From Spisula solida (taxonomy: Eukaryota > Mollusca > Bivalvia > Venerida > Mactridae): DNA of 64,000 bases. The translations under genes and the position numbers were made by a program. Shown in pieces: positions 37,520-47,950 of the stretch. Where the stretch lies: positions 37,564,551-37,628,550 of the forward strand of contig OX365945.1 in the NCBI GenBank assembly GCA_947247005.1, in the 5' to 3' direction. The notes beneath the pieces were generated by a model. That model was not told the DNA's origin and made no database searches. It saw only the letters and a program-made list of their open reading frames with translations. Position 1 is the stretch's first letter. Each line of letters starts with the position of its first letter.

Positions 37520-37637
37520 AAATTTGTTGATTTTGGGTGTAAGATCAATTTTATTTCACTCGTGGTCACAGAGAATTAAATTTTCTGAGATCACTCGGTG
37601 AAATAAAATTCGATCTTACACCAAAATCAACAAATAT
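37520..37637. repeat. inverted repeat, ~44-bp arms
   Basis: The left arm (37520-37563; TTGTTGATTTTGGGTGTAAG, then TTTATTTCACTCG) and right arm (37593-37637; CGGTGAAATAAAATTCGATC, then CACCAAAATCAAC) are reverse complements apart from about three differences, around a 30-bp centre. It looks like a small palindromic mobile element. No target duplication recognised. Confidence 0.8.
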
Positions 37638-38571
37638 CTATTTATTCTTGAATATATCATTACAGGTGACATTAACATGTACAAATGTATAAGTAAAATA
37701 AGAATAAAATAAAAGCATTTTACTAGTCATGTATTCCATGTTTCGTACTCGTTTAAACTCTTAAATGTATTCCTTAGACTTTTAAATATGTAATGACATG
37801 CAAAGCATTAAAGTGACATTTACAGGCCAAAAATGCAACTTTTTACATGTACTAGAAATCTATATATTATACATGTATGTAGATTATCTCAAACATAGTG
37901 GTAACGTAGCTTACTCAACTAAATTTAGTTGGTATTTGACGCTAAAATCGTACGGTTTGTTTTAAACAGTATGCTGTAAATGAGAAGTTGATATAACGCG
38001 GCACAATGAACAGTTCAATAACTTTTAATTCATAACTTTTAAATGACAAATACTGGTACTCAACTATTCAAACAATATTAATTTTAGTCACAAATAATGA
38101 TAAAGTCACTACTAACATCATTTCATTATGGTACCCAAAATATTATATGCAGATTTTCTTTAGTGTACACTTCTTTATAAATAATTGAAGAAGTATCCAT
38201 GGACTCGTAAATTACCCTGAACATTTATATAACATACTGTACACTAAACGTATATATTCATATAAACAAGATACAATAATATTCTTTAAGCAACATTACG
38301 ATACATAAGGAATATCACTGCAATGTGCTGATCCATAGGGCTGTATTACCTAGAGTTGCTTGTGCAATGCCGTACTCGCGGGATGCGGTTTAACGCAAAC
38401 ATTTTTACAACGAGATGTATTACTACAAAACCGAAGTGGGAAAAGCTCTTTTATGCGCGCAAATGCGTTAAATTTAAATGTGTATTCACAATCGTCATGA
38501 ACGTCGGCATATTTTTTACATATAACGCAACGTTCGTTCTAAATAAGGTATATGTTGACGTCTTGACGTCA
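37638..38571. other. AT-rich intergenic DNA
   Basis: No supported gene. It contains one copy of the recurring motif GTAACGTAGCTTACTCAA (about 37902). Confidence 0.4.
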
Positions 38572-38706
38572 TTGACATATGTTCGGCATATAGCACATCG
38601 TACATGCATGATACGGACTCAGAAAACCTAACATGTAGACTCTATGATACGGAAAATGTTATCTGTCGGGTTGTATTCTACTAAGCGATTTTGTCTGCAT
38701 TTATGG
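38572..38706 (+). repeat. partial copy of the 338-bp repeat found at 45 kb
   Basis: ATATGTTCGGCATATAGCAC, CATCGTACATGCATGATACG and ACCTAACATGTAGACTCTAT are repeated in the same orientation at 45214-45350 with only a few differences. The match stops abruptly at GCATTTATGGCA. Confidence 0.85.
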
Positions 38707-38862
38707 CAATACAATATAAATAGTAAACTTTGTTACTTATAAATACAGCACTAGTATTGCAATGATAGAATCCAAACAATTTACAGACATGTTTTTCAAA
38801 TAGCATGTTTACACACAAGTCGAGGGGTTAGAGCAAGAACCAGTTAACGAGCCAATTTTCGG

Positions 38863-40099
38863 AAAATGACTTTTTCATTGAATTTGATGCCGTAACTGAA
38901 AATACATAATGTGTAAAAAAATCATTACCATAACGCAAGTACTTTCAAAGATATTGAATTGTGACCAAACCAGTTATCGATTATCACTAATTTTGGTTCA
39001 AGTTAAAACCAGGTATCACAGTATAACTTGCAAGTTGTAATTATAACACTGGTACTGTATGGAGCTAAAACAAGTTAGGTGCCACTACTATACTTTTGCA
39101 GAAATGTTAGTTGTTCTTCGTATTACCGTTTCTGCAAAAACCATGTATCGATTTATACATGGATTTTGCAGGTATAAAAATCTCATAAATTTTAATTTTT
39201 CTACCAACAAAAACATGCAATAGAGAGATACAGAAAGCAGACGCCTAATATTGTCATCTAATGTAAGAGGTAAAACAGGCTATCAGTTGATGCAGGGTTT
39301 TACCAGTCAACGTCAAGACTGTAACTTAAACATTTCAGATACAAAAACAATGCAACGAGTTATAATTGCTTTTATCAGAGAGTGTAATGATAACAATGTG
39401 ACCTGTTGAGTGATAAAAACCATGCATTGAAGAACTCTAACACCTTTGTTGAAACTTCATTGTCATAAAACAATTATTAGAGAAAGAATGTTCATGTTCG
39501 AAACTGGATTCCGATGCTAAATAGTGAAACGTAAGTATGTTTTTATTTGATTTATTTATCAATACTGTTTCTTAATATTATATTTAAAAATGTATTTTCT
39601 ATATAAATATCTTGGACAGTTAACAAAAAGGGTTAGCAGTTCAGTATAGCCAGAACAAATAGTTACGTTACACAAACATAAATGTATGCTAACGTCACGT
39701 AAAATGCAACAATAGCAGAATCTGTATAGTAGGCCAAAATAATTATAGTTTTGCAATCATCAGCAACTTCTTCATTCTAAATAAAGCACACGTTTAGGTA
39801 CTAATTACTATGGTCTCCTAGTGTTTTACTGTACATATATTTTAAATAAATAACTTGCAACCATTATTGCTTAAATGACTAGCAAAACAGATGTGATTTG
39901 GAAATATTTTCTTCATTTTAGCTGTAAAGGAAAAAACAGATAACTAGTACTAAAGTAAAACATTTTGAAGATTGTTTTCTTTGAAATAATATAAATATTA
40001 CATTGCTTTAGGGTAACATGAATATTGTCTATCGAATGGTTACCCATTTTATTTTACAGATATTGTCAGATACAGAAGATTAGCTTTTTTCTATACATA
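38863..40099. other. AT-rich interior of the 38831 element
   Basis: No gene recognised. The short frame at 39559-39756 (minus) has no recognisable features and is not called. Confidence 0.4.
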
Positions 40100-40193
40100 A
40101 ATTTGAACAACCTTCTGAATGTATCGTCAAGCACACTAAATGGAAATGAAAATGACAACACCTAGACAAAGTCAAGTGTACAAAACAGAAATA

Positions 40194-41166
40194 CGAGGGG
40201 GGATCGCGAAGTTCGTATAATTTGCTTATAAATTATTTATTTCTGTTAAATATTGATGAAACTTCACTATCTGGATGATCAACATGATTGAAGTTGAAAT
40301 ATAGAACGGAATAAAATTCCGCCAAGTTATGCGACAATTAACGGTACCCTTGGCAACGTTACTACACGTGGTTGCCGCACACCAAAATTGCTACATTTTC
40401 ATCTTTCGTTCTCCTGAAATAATGCCGTTTTTAAAGTCTTATGTGTGACTAAAATTCACGCAAATATAACACATCATACGTCGTCGTTATGGGGTCAATT
40501 CCATAAAATATAATGTTGTTTACTCATCCGCTATCAAATTAGCACTGTGTTTATCTTAACAGATAATGAAACGGAAACAACGTTATGACGTCAACGGGTG
40601 ACACTGAATTGAGGCGCGTTACAGAATGTTGCGTGGGAATATGAAAAAACACTGACTTAAACAAATGAAAAGATGAAAATGTGCGATAATTTAAAACGTA
40701 TAGTCCGACAGTTACCAACAAACAACACAGACGATTCAAAGTACACAGAAGATCGACTGAAGTCAACAATAGAGAAAGGTTGCCATCGACAGTGATTCCG
40801 TGTGTACGTCAGCGAGCTCGAGAAATCTCATTTAATTATGTATAAGTTCTGTACGAAAGAGCCAGGTATGCCGAAAATCAGACATTGCAGCCTTGTGTTG
40901 TGACTTTGTGGGAAAAGTGCTCCATACAGTGGACGTACATTGCGTTTAACGTTATGTGACGTCGTTTAGTTTTCTGGTGTGCGGCGTCTATGCAAAGTGA
41001 CTGTTTAGGAATCGTCGTAACTATGTAACTGTTTGATGTATTTTTCTAATTTTTATTAGAGAGTTTGATAATGCATAGAAGATTGTGATGGTATTATTTA
41101 TTATTCCTTATGAGCAAAACAACTCGATTCACAACAAAATTACACGAACTTCCCGATCAACCCTCG
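40194..41166. mobile_element. 973-bp TA-flanked element with CGAGGG termini (mariner-like)
   Basis: The left end CGAGGGGGGATCGCGAAGTT and the reverse complement of the right end CGAGGGTTGATCGGGAAGTT match at most positions over about 27 bp. TA lies on both sides (40192-40193 and 41167-41168). Removing the element joins ...GTGTACAAAACAGAAA-TA to TAACTGTCAATCTCGTGAAT, which restores a 48-bp minisatellite unit. No transposase frame was recognised, so it is probably non-autonomous. Similar ends and size occur at 47951-48922. Confidence 0.8.
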
Positions 41167-41719
41167 TATAACTGTCAATCTCGTGAATGAGTCATCAAGT
41201 GTATAAGACATCAATGATACCGACAATGTCGTGAATCGGAGTCGTCAAATGTTCAAGGCCTAAATAAAACTGACGATTTTGTTAATGAGGGTACGAGACC
41301 GACATGAAACTGTTAATGTCGTGAATGAGTCGTCAAGTGTACAAGACAGAAATGAAACTGATAATGGTGTGAATGAGTCGTCAAGTGTACAGGACAGAAA
41401 TGAAACTGTCAATGTCGTGAATGAGTCGTCAAGTGTACAGGGCAGAAATGAAAGTGTTAATGTCGTGAATGAGTCGTCAAGTGTACACGACAGAAATGAA
41501 ACTGACCATGTCGTGAATGAGCTGTCAAGTGTACAGGACAGAAATGAAAGTGTTAATGTCGTGAATGAGTCGTCAAGTGTACAGGACAGAACTGACAATG
41601 TCGGGAGCGAATCGTCAAGTATACAGGACAGAAATGAAACTGACAATGTCGTGAATGAATCATCAAGTGTACAGGACAGAAATGAAACTGACAATGTCGT
41701 GAATGAATCGTCAAGTGTA

Positions 41720-41776
41720 AAAAAAAATTATACCAGATTTATATAGCGCCCTTTTCATGCGAACGCACGTTGTGAA
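41720..41776 (-). mobile_element. short SINE/LINE-tail-like insertion in the minisatellite
   Basis: About 56 bp break the 48-bp periodicity: a run of A, then ATACCAGATTTATATAGCGC and CCTTTTCATGCG. On the minus strand this reads AAAAGGGCGCTATATAAAT followed by a T-rich run. GCGCTATATAAAT is a sequence often seen at the 3' ends of SINEs and LINEs in many animals; that link is from memory, not tested. Confidence 0.5.
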
Positions 41777-42342
41777 GTGTACAGAACAGAAACGAAACTG
41801 TTAATATTTTGAATGAATTGGCAAGTGTACAGGACAGAAATGAAACTGACAATGTCGTGAATGAGTCGTCAAGTGTACAGGATAGAAATGAAACTGACAA
41901 TGTCGTGAAGGACAGAAATGAAACTGACAATGTCGTGAATGAGTCGTTAAGTGTACAGAACAGAAATGAAACTGACAATGTCGTGAATGAGTCGTGAAGT
42001 GTACAGGACAGAAATGTAACTGACAATGTCGTGAATGAGTCGTGAAGTGTACAGGACAGAAATGAAACTGACAATGTCGTGAATGAGTCGTCAAGTTTAC
42101 AAGACCGACATGAAACTGACAATGTCATGAATGAGTTGTCAAGTGTACATGACAGAAATGAAACTGACAATGTCATGAATGAGTCGTCAAGTGTACAGGA
42201 CAGAAATGAATCTGACAATGTCACGAATGAGTCGTCAAGTGTACAAGACCAACATGAAACGGACACTATCATGACAGGGTTGTCAAGTGTACAAGAAAGA
42301 AATCTAAATGACTATGTTGTAAATACCTCATAAAGTGTACTA

Positions 42343-42555
42343 TAGTCCAGTTAGGATATTGTGACAGTAACGTTGCAGTTTATGTGTACGCAAAAAACAC
42401 AACCATTGTCTAAACAGGTAGAGCAAAGTTTAGTATGTTAGTTTAGCGTTGAAATTATAGTTGTTTGTACAGTTATAAGCCTTTATAATTGGTTTTACAC
42501 CATTATAGTGGACTCGACCGCTGCGTCACTGGATTTTTATCCTGACTGGACCATA
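42343..42555. mobile_element. 213-bp MITE with TA target duplication
   Basis: The left end TAGTCCAGTTAGGATA and the reverse complement of the right end TATGGTCCAGTCAGGATA match with a small gap. TA flanks both sides (42341-42342 and 42556-42557). Removing it joins AAGTGTAC-TA to GATAGAAATCTGAATG, restoring the minisatellite order AAGTGTAC-NN-GACAGAAATGAAACTG. It shares GTCCAG near its terminus with the MITE at 1557-1812. Confidence 0.75.
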
Positions 42556-42690
42556 TAGATAGAAATCTGAATGCCAATACATTGAATGAATTGACAAGTA
42601 TACTTGATCAAAACGAAAATTACAACGCTGTGAATGAATTGACAAGTGTACCAGATAAAAACACAATGGATGAATCGTTATTGTAGTAAT

Positions 42691-43101
42691 AAACCAAGGT
42701 ATAAACAGAAGCTTCCAATTTCAGTAGCAAAGAGAAAAGATCTCCTCTCGGTATACAAGGGTGGAATAATTGCGAAAGAGACTCGTTAATACTACAAACT
42801 CTTGCTTCCTAGTTGTTCTGTTGTGGACAGATTGGCACAGCCAAATGCAGAGGAATTACCTGCGCTTCTGACGGTCAAAATGATATATTTTCAGATTCAC
42901 TCACTAGTTTGTAAACAAATCAAGCACTAGTAATGGTTTCCACAAGCTATTTGAATTGATGACGTTCCCATAACAGTAATCAACAACACAAGAACATGTT
43001 GACATTGTTGGAATTTCTGTACCGTAATACTGTATGACAATCACTATTTGGCATTATGTTCTTTAATTTAATTTAATGTACCTAGTTGTTTTATGTTATA
43101 G
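42691..43101. other. intergenic DNA, nothing recognised
   Basis: No ORF, RNA gene or repeat recognised between the minisatellite end and the palindrome at 43102. Confidence 0.4.
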
Positions 43102-43200
43102 TTAGAACATATTAAGTAAATTTTAATGATTAAAAAGGTCGGAGCGAGCGAAGCGAAGCGAGGCCTTTTTAGTCATTAAAATTTACTTAATATGTTCTAA
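43102..43200. repeat. near-perfect palindrome, 39-bp arms
   Basis: The arms 43102-43140 (TTAGAACATATTAAGTAAAT...) and 43162-43200 (...ATTTACTTAATATGTTCTAA) differ at two positions around a 21-bp loop made of GCGAGCGAAGCGAAGCGAG. Just outside, ATTCTGATTGGCCGATAG and GCGCCAACGCATGACGTCA suggest the palindrome is the end or centre of a larger dispersed element. It would form a strong hairpin. Confidence 0.9.
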
Positions 43201-44520
43201 CTAACTTAGAATATAACATTCTGCATTCTGATTGGCCGATAGAAATTAGCGCCAACGCATGACGTCAAGTCTGTGAAGAGAAAATTTTAATGATTAAATT
43301 TTCATTTAACCGCGAAAATGCGGCGTTTTCATTGGCTCTTAATGTAGGTTATATTCTAACTTAAGATACATAAAAATGTGAATAATGGTTCAATATAATG
43401 ACATGCCAGCAGAGCAAGTATTTTAATGAAATGTTAATGTCAAAGTGGAGATATGTTAATGTACAAGTTGCAAATATATTCTTAAAATCTTACTCCTTAG
43501 TTTAGAATGTTTATTTATCATAATTTGTCCAACAGTTGTTGTATTTAGTATCATTTATAACATAAAGGCACATTAAGGTGGTTAGTTTGGAATCATATAT
43601 ATTGTAGTATGGTTTCAAGTTTCTTATTGCAATAATTTTCTTAAATGAAAACAAACCATAAACTTTACTTTACCATATTGTGTAGCTTTTATTTGCTGTT
43701 GCTACTCCTACTAAATTTAATTATTATTATACCTCAAACCTTGCAAAAGACATGAATTGAAAACTGATTTCATAAAAAAAACACTGTTAATGACAGATGT
43801 GGTGTATTTTGTGTTATTTTAGTATATTTTATTATCTACAAAGACATATTATCTTAATTAATGTGACATTATTTGGCTCAAAAAGTCAAATAGTCATATT
43901 TGTGGTTAGTTATGTTGCCTGAAATCAGCTATTATGTGTTCATAAATTGTTTTACCATCACAAATATGGTGTCTTGCTTCTTGCTGTTGCAAACAAAAAC
44001 AGTGTATAATGGCTTAAGTGTTTTTGCAGGGACATTATCAAAATTTGAAGTTGACAATGTATGTGAATAGACCAATTATAAGCAGATAACCTTCGTTTGC
44101 AGAAATAATATTGTAAAAGATTTGTTAATACTGTTTGTGAAAAAAAACCACTATTACCATGTAACTTGTTTTGGCAGGAGCAATATTATACTATTAAACT
44201 GACTAGGTTCATGGAAAACCCAACTACTTCAAGATAACCTTTATTTGCAGAAACATTATTGAAATGAAATATCAGTAACGTTTGTGAAAAAATCAGCCAT
44301 CACCAGATCACCTGTTTTTGCTGTAAAGAAATTGTAGATAATCAATAAATTTTGCATGCAATAACAGAAGTTGTGTTTTTCTCATAGAGGAAGAAGGATT
44401 TTACCTGGAAACCTTTACATTAGTTACTCCTATATAAAAGAAGTATAAATTTGCAATTATATTTAAAAAGTCCATGTAGAAAACATTTAATGACATTTAA
44501 CGTTTCTCCTGAATATTTTC
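43201..44520. other. AT-rich DNA with diverged internal repeats
   Basis: No gene. The block 43980-44340 holds a loosely repeated theme (TTTGCAG followed by a weak ACATTATTGAAAT-like stretch, then GTTTGTGAAAAAA) with a period near 125 bp, too diverged to set boundaries by eye. Confidence 0.4.
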
Positions 44521-44573
44521 AAAAATTGGTGGTAACTGGTTCTTGCTCTACTCCCTCGAAGTGTGCAAGACAA

Positions 44574-45008
44574 TAACGTTTCCATTTCAGGTACAAAAAT
44601 GTACATGTATTTATGCAGAAAACACAAGAGGACTGTGTTTTGTAAGCTACGTCACCGTTTAACAAATATCTTTTGATACAAACTCTACAAACGACAATAT
44701 ACGAAAGGGATGCAAATCGTTATGCAGTATATTGTGTCCATTCCTAAAGTTGTATTTATCTACCTATTCTAAACCAAATGCCGGAAAATCAGTAACGTAG
44801 CTTACATTATTTAAATCAAAGGCTGCAGACGCAAATCCAAATAGAGATATTTCTAATTCAATATACTCAGCAATATCATTGACATTATAGCTCTATTGTA
44901 GTATAACGAAATAACTGAATACTAATCGCATAATACGTTAAACGTATGTACCATAGCTTACACTCTTAACCATACGCACAGGTTGACAAAGGGTTTCGAG
45001 CAATTTTC
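44574..45008. other. intergenic DNA with recurring GTAACGTAGCTTAC motif
   Basis: No gene seen. CAGTAACGTAGCTTAC at about 44792 is one of several copies of this motif between 37.9 and 45.5 kb. Confidence 0.4.
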
Positions 45009-46520
45009 GGCATCACGTTAATGGTGTCTTCAAAAGATAACCACTTTGCATGATGTGCTAGAAATGCACGCGATATATATGCAATATATTTGAGAAAATC
45101 GGCAAAAACGAAAGGATGCGTTACCCAGTAAATGTCAGTAACGTAGCTTACTCAATTTCATGCGACAGCAGTTTAGATGGAATAAAAACCAGAAGAATGA
45201 AAGATATTGTAAATTGACATATGTTCGGCATATAACACATCGTACATGCATGATACGGACTCAGAAAACCTAACATGTAGACTCTATGATACGGAAAATG
45301 TTATCTGTCGAGTTGTATTCCACTGAGCGATTGTGTCTGCATTTATGGCATCACGTTAATGGTGTCTTCAAAAGATAACCACTTTGCATGATGTGCTAGA
45401 AATGCATGCGATAAATATGCAACATATTTGAGAAAATCAACAAAAACGAAAGGATGCGTCACCCAGTAAATGTCAGTAATGTAGCTTACTCAAATTGGTG
45501 CAACAGGAGTTTAGATAGAATAAAAATCAGAGGAAAGGCCCGTATCTAGTGGGGGGGGGGGCTTTGGGGCTGAAGCCCCCCCCCAGCTGGCTGGCTATAT
45601 ACCATTTTGAATGAATGAATTGGGGGCTAACTGAATCTCTTGGCATCTACCATACTGGTAGTGACCTGGGCAGTCTATAATTATGACATCCTGTGTATAG
45701 ATTGGATAGCCCTCAGGCATGACTAATCCAGCTTTCAACAGGACCTACTGCTGTGGAGGAGTGATTTTTGCAACTGATAAAAAATTACGGTTGATTAAAG
45801 ATGGTCAGACAGAGCTTACATAATGATATCAATGATTATAAACTTTGTATTGTATTTTATAATGATGTCAATTGTTATTACCATTTAATCCCATTAAATT
45901 AAAGCATTTCATGTTTGATAAATTAAATGTTCAATTTTATATTCGAATATTAAAGTTAAAAATGTATATAGTTCAGGAAATCGCATTACAAGTCATTACA
46001 TAATTATCATTTTTCTTTATTCATATATAAATTTTGATTTCTTATTTAATCAATTGTAAACTTTTATCATTAAACAAATTAACATTTTTAAATGTTCATC
46101 TAGATCTAATTAGTGGTACTACTTTATTATGTTTAGGTCTAATTTTAAAGTTAAAAGTGCAGGAAATTGCACCATTTTTATTCAAACATTGAAAAATTCT
46201 TCGCAGGGAGGGGTGTTAAAAAATCATGTTTGTACAAATTCAGATTTTTAATAATTAATATTAGAACAGTAAAACATGATCAGATTATTTAATTTTTTAA
46301 ATGTCATCTAGATCTAATAAGTAGCAATACTTAAATCATTTTTAGGTCTGATTTTAAAGTTAAATGTGCAGGAAATTGCACCATTTTTATTCAAACATTG
46401 AAAAAAATCGTCGCTGACAGGGGACACCAGTCCCGATCCCACCCCATCTCAGCCCCCCCCCCCAGTTGCACCTCCTCTGGATACGCCCCGTGAAGAATGA
46501 AAGAAATTGTAAAAACTCGC
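45009..46520 (+). repeat. 338-bp tandem repeat, two copies, second copy interrupted
   Basis: GGCATCACGTTAATGGTGTC begins at 45009 and 45347, a 338-bp spacing; ATGATGTGCTAGAAATGCA and GAAAGGATGCGTYACCCAGT follow in both. Copy 1 continues through ATATGTTCGGCATATAACAC (about 45217), which also exists at 38575. Copy 2 is cut at about 45536 by a 954-bp insertion and resumes at 46491 (GAAGAATGAAAGAAATTGT, compare GAAGAATGAAAGATATTGT at about 45192). Confidence 0.85.
45537..46490. mobile_element. 954-bp TIR element with GGGCGTATCCAG-like ends
   Basis: The left end GGCCCGTATCTAG plus a G-run, and the reverse complement of the right end GGGGCGTATCCAG plus a later G-run, form inverted termini. Comparison with the uninterrupted copy near 45190 shows the empty site; flanks GAGGAA / GAAGAA could be an imperfect 6-bp target duplication. 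Inside, a ~120-bp stretch is directly duplicated with an offset of about 209 bp (CTAGATCTAAT, then GTGCAGGAAATTGCACCATT; about 46100 and 46310). Just inside the left end a C9-11/G11 pair flanks GGGGCTTTGGGGCTG. No ORF. Confidence 0.75.
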
Positions 46521-46754
46521 TGTTGTACCTCAAATTCATCACTTGTAGTGTAACAAAACATACGATAAATATTTACAAAGGCATACCTAATGATGCTATA
46601 ATATAAGCACCCTAACTGGCGACACACGTTTTTTGCAGTATTTTGACACTAGTGCCGATAGAAATAGTCTTTCAACTGTATGCATATCTTCAAATGCCAG
46701 TTGCACAGTAAATGTCACCTCATTTAAATCAACAAAAATAGGTCATACAATATA

Positions 46755-46893
46755 TAAATATCAGATGCCTGCCTGTGTGACATTGATATTGTCAACCCGA
46801 GGGCAGAATGTCATCCCGAGGCGAAGCCGAGGTTGACATTCTGTTTCGAGGGTTGGCAATATCAATGTCACGCAGGCAGGCATCTGATATTTA
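46755..46893. repeat. long inverted repeat, ~66-bp arms
   Basis: Left arm 46755-46820 (AAATATCAGATGCCTGCCTG, ACATTGATATTGTCAACCC) and right arm 46827-46893 (GGGTTGGCAATATCAATGTC, CAGGCAGGCATCTGATATTT) pair with about five mismatches around the centre GCGAAG. The centre CCGAGGCGAAGCCGAGG resembles the GCGAAGCG loop of the palindrome at 43102, suggesting related hairpin elements. Confidence 0.9.
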
Positions 46894-47950
46894 TTTTATT
46901 ATACCGAACACTATTATAAGTCTAGCAAAACGTTCACTGCTATGATTACTATAATTATAAACAGTAGGCATGACGGTGTTTTCATACATTGTTGTGTATC
47001 AATTTCACATTCTATTGTATGTGTAGGCCCCCACGTTCATTTGGTGCATTTTGCCGATTTCTTTAATTAATAGATCTTTTTAAAGAAATTATCTAGAACT
47101 TGTGTTATATAAGCTATAAATTAGCTTTTTACCATTTTAGTATAGATCTATAACTTTAAAAGTGCGCCAAACGTAACGCCGCGTTTTGACGTTATGACGT
47201 AATTGCTGATGACGTCATGACGTCTAATATAATTGTACATGATTGTTTTGTGTACAGTGTTCTTAATCTGGTGAAGTTGAATTAAGGAAACGCGTCGTTT
47301 TGAATACATATTTGTTTTAGTTGTCTTCTTTTGTCAGTCTCTTTTTTAGAAAATCTTGTATATTTCAACAGTCAAAGAACTAAGATCGACGCAGTTACTT
47401 GCCCTTGCATGACATTAAAAATGTCAGGTCGATCACATGACCTGACAGTCAGTTTTTGGTAGATCACGTGTCATATGGGTTGGAACTGTCAATGACAGTC
47501 ATAATGTCTCTCTCTGGGGCAATGGGACTTTTGCATTGCAGAAAAAAGTGATGTATAATAATTGCAGATGTGTATAGTATATATGTAGTGGTGAAACCAT
47601 TTTAAGCGAATTGGTTGTGCATTCTGAGAATAGGTGTTTACTCAATCAATTTTTAAAATCATTTTACCTATGCAAACTAGATAACATAGCCTTTTCAACC
47701 ATATAACTTTCAAAAATATATTTTGAAAGATGAAAAATATAAAAGGGGGCTCAATGTTTTCCGAACGTGATTTTCACGGGTGAAAAATCGCTGAAAAGAT
47801 ATGTTATAAAATAAAAAAGTTAATAGGGGGAGCCATGTTTTCCGAACCTAAATATTCCGCGCCAAAAAAACGAAATTTCATCCATGTTTAAACTAGTATA
47901 AGTAGACTATGACTAAAATATGGATTTAAATAATTAAAACATATAATATA
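46894..47950. other. intergenic DNA with TGACGTCA palindromes
   Basis: No gene. TGACGTCA lies at about 47210 with further GACGT words on each side (47190-47225). The block AATAAAAAAGTTAATAGG plus GGAGCCAT at 47811 recurs at 50897. Confidence 0.45.

Larger units (their letters stand above)
40100..42690 (+). repeat. 48-bp minisatellite (16-codon repeat), with three insertions
   Basis: The unit of 48 bp contains GTCGTCAAGTGTACAGGACA and GAAATGAAACTGACAATGTC. One plus frame repeats a 16-residue motif, consensus NESSSVQDRNETDNVV. Clean units run 41290-42330. Diverged units are recognisable from about 40117 (TGAATGTATCGTCAAGC) and to 42687 (residues NELTSILDQNENYNAVNE, ending at TAG). Interior frames are open over 41279-41746, 41809-41997 and 42079-42333, but stops at both edges and inside argue against a working gene. 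The minus strand is also open (41739-42272), showing that openness is weak evidence. Either a decayed repetitive exon or a non-coding minisatellite. Confidence 0.85.
38831..44548. mobile_element. candidate 5.7-kb TA-flanked element with GAGCAAGAACCAGTTA ends
   Basis: GAGCAAGAACCAGTTA at 38831 is matched in reverse complement by TAACTGGTTCTTGCTC ending at 44548; both sides are flanked by TA, and similarity continues outward (CGAGGGG / CTCCCTCG) and inward (CCAATTTT / AAAATTGG). Inside lie the 48-bp minisatellite, two smaller TIR elements, a palindrome and AT-rich DNA; no transposase was recognised. It could be one large non-autonomous element or a chance pairing of two related ends. The TA-GAGCAAG start is shared with the element at 55573. 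Confidence 0.45.

Noticed and set aside
40551..40769. 72-codon minus frame in the 973-bp element as transposase
   Set aside because: Too short and without mariner motifs; the element is better read as non-autonomous.
41739..42272. Minus-strand 177-codon frame with SCTLDDSFTTLSVSFL repeats
   Set aside because: Antisense of the 48-bp minisatellite; a unit divisible by three gives open frames on both strands.
36573..47640. An 11-kb element bounded by inverted ACACCTATTCTCAGAAT
   Set aside because: The match is only about 20 bp and does not extend; other elements explain the interior.
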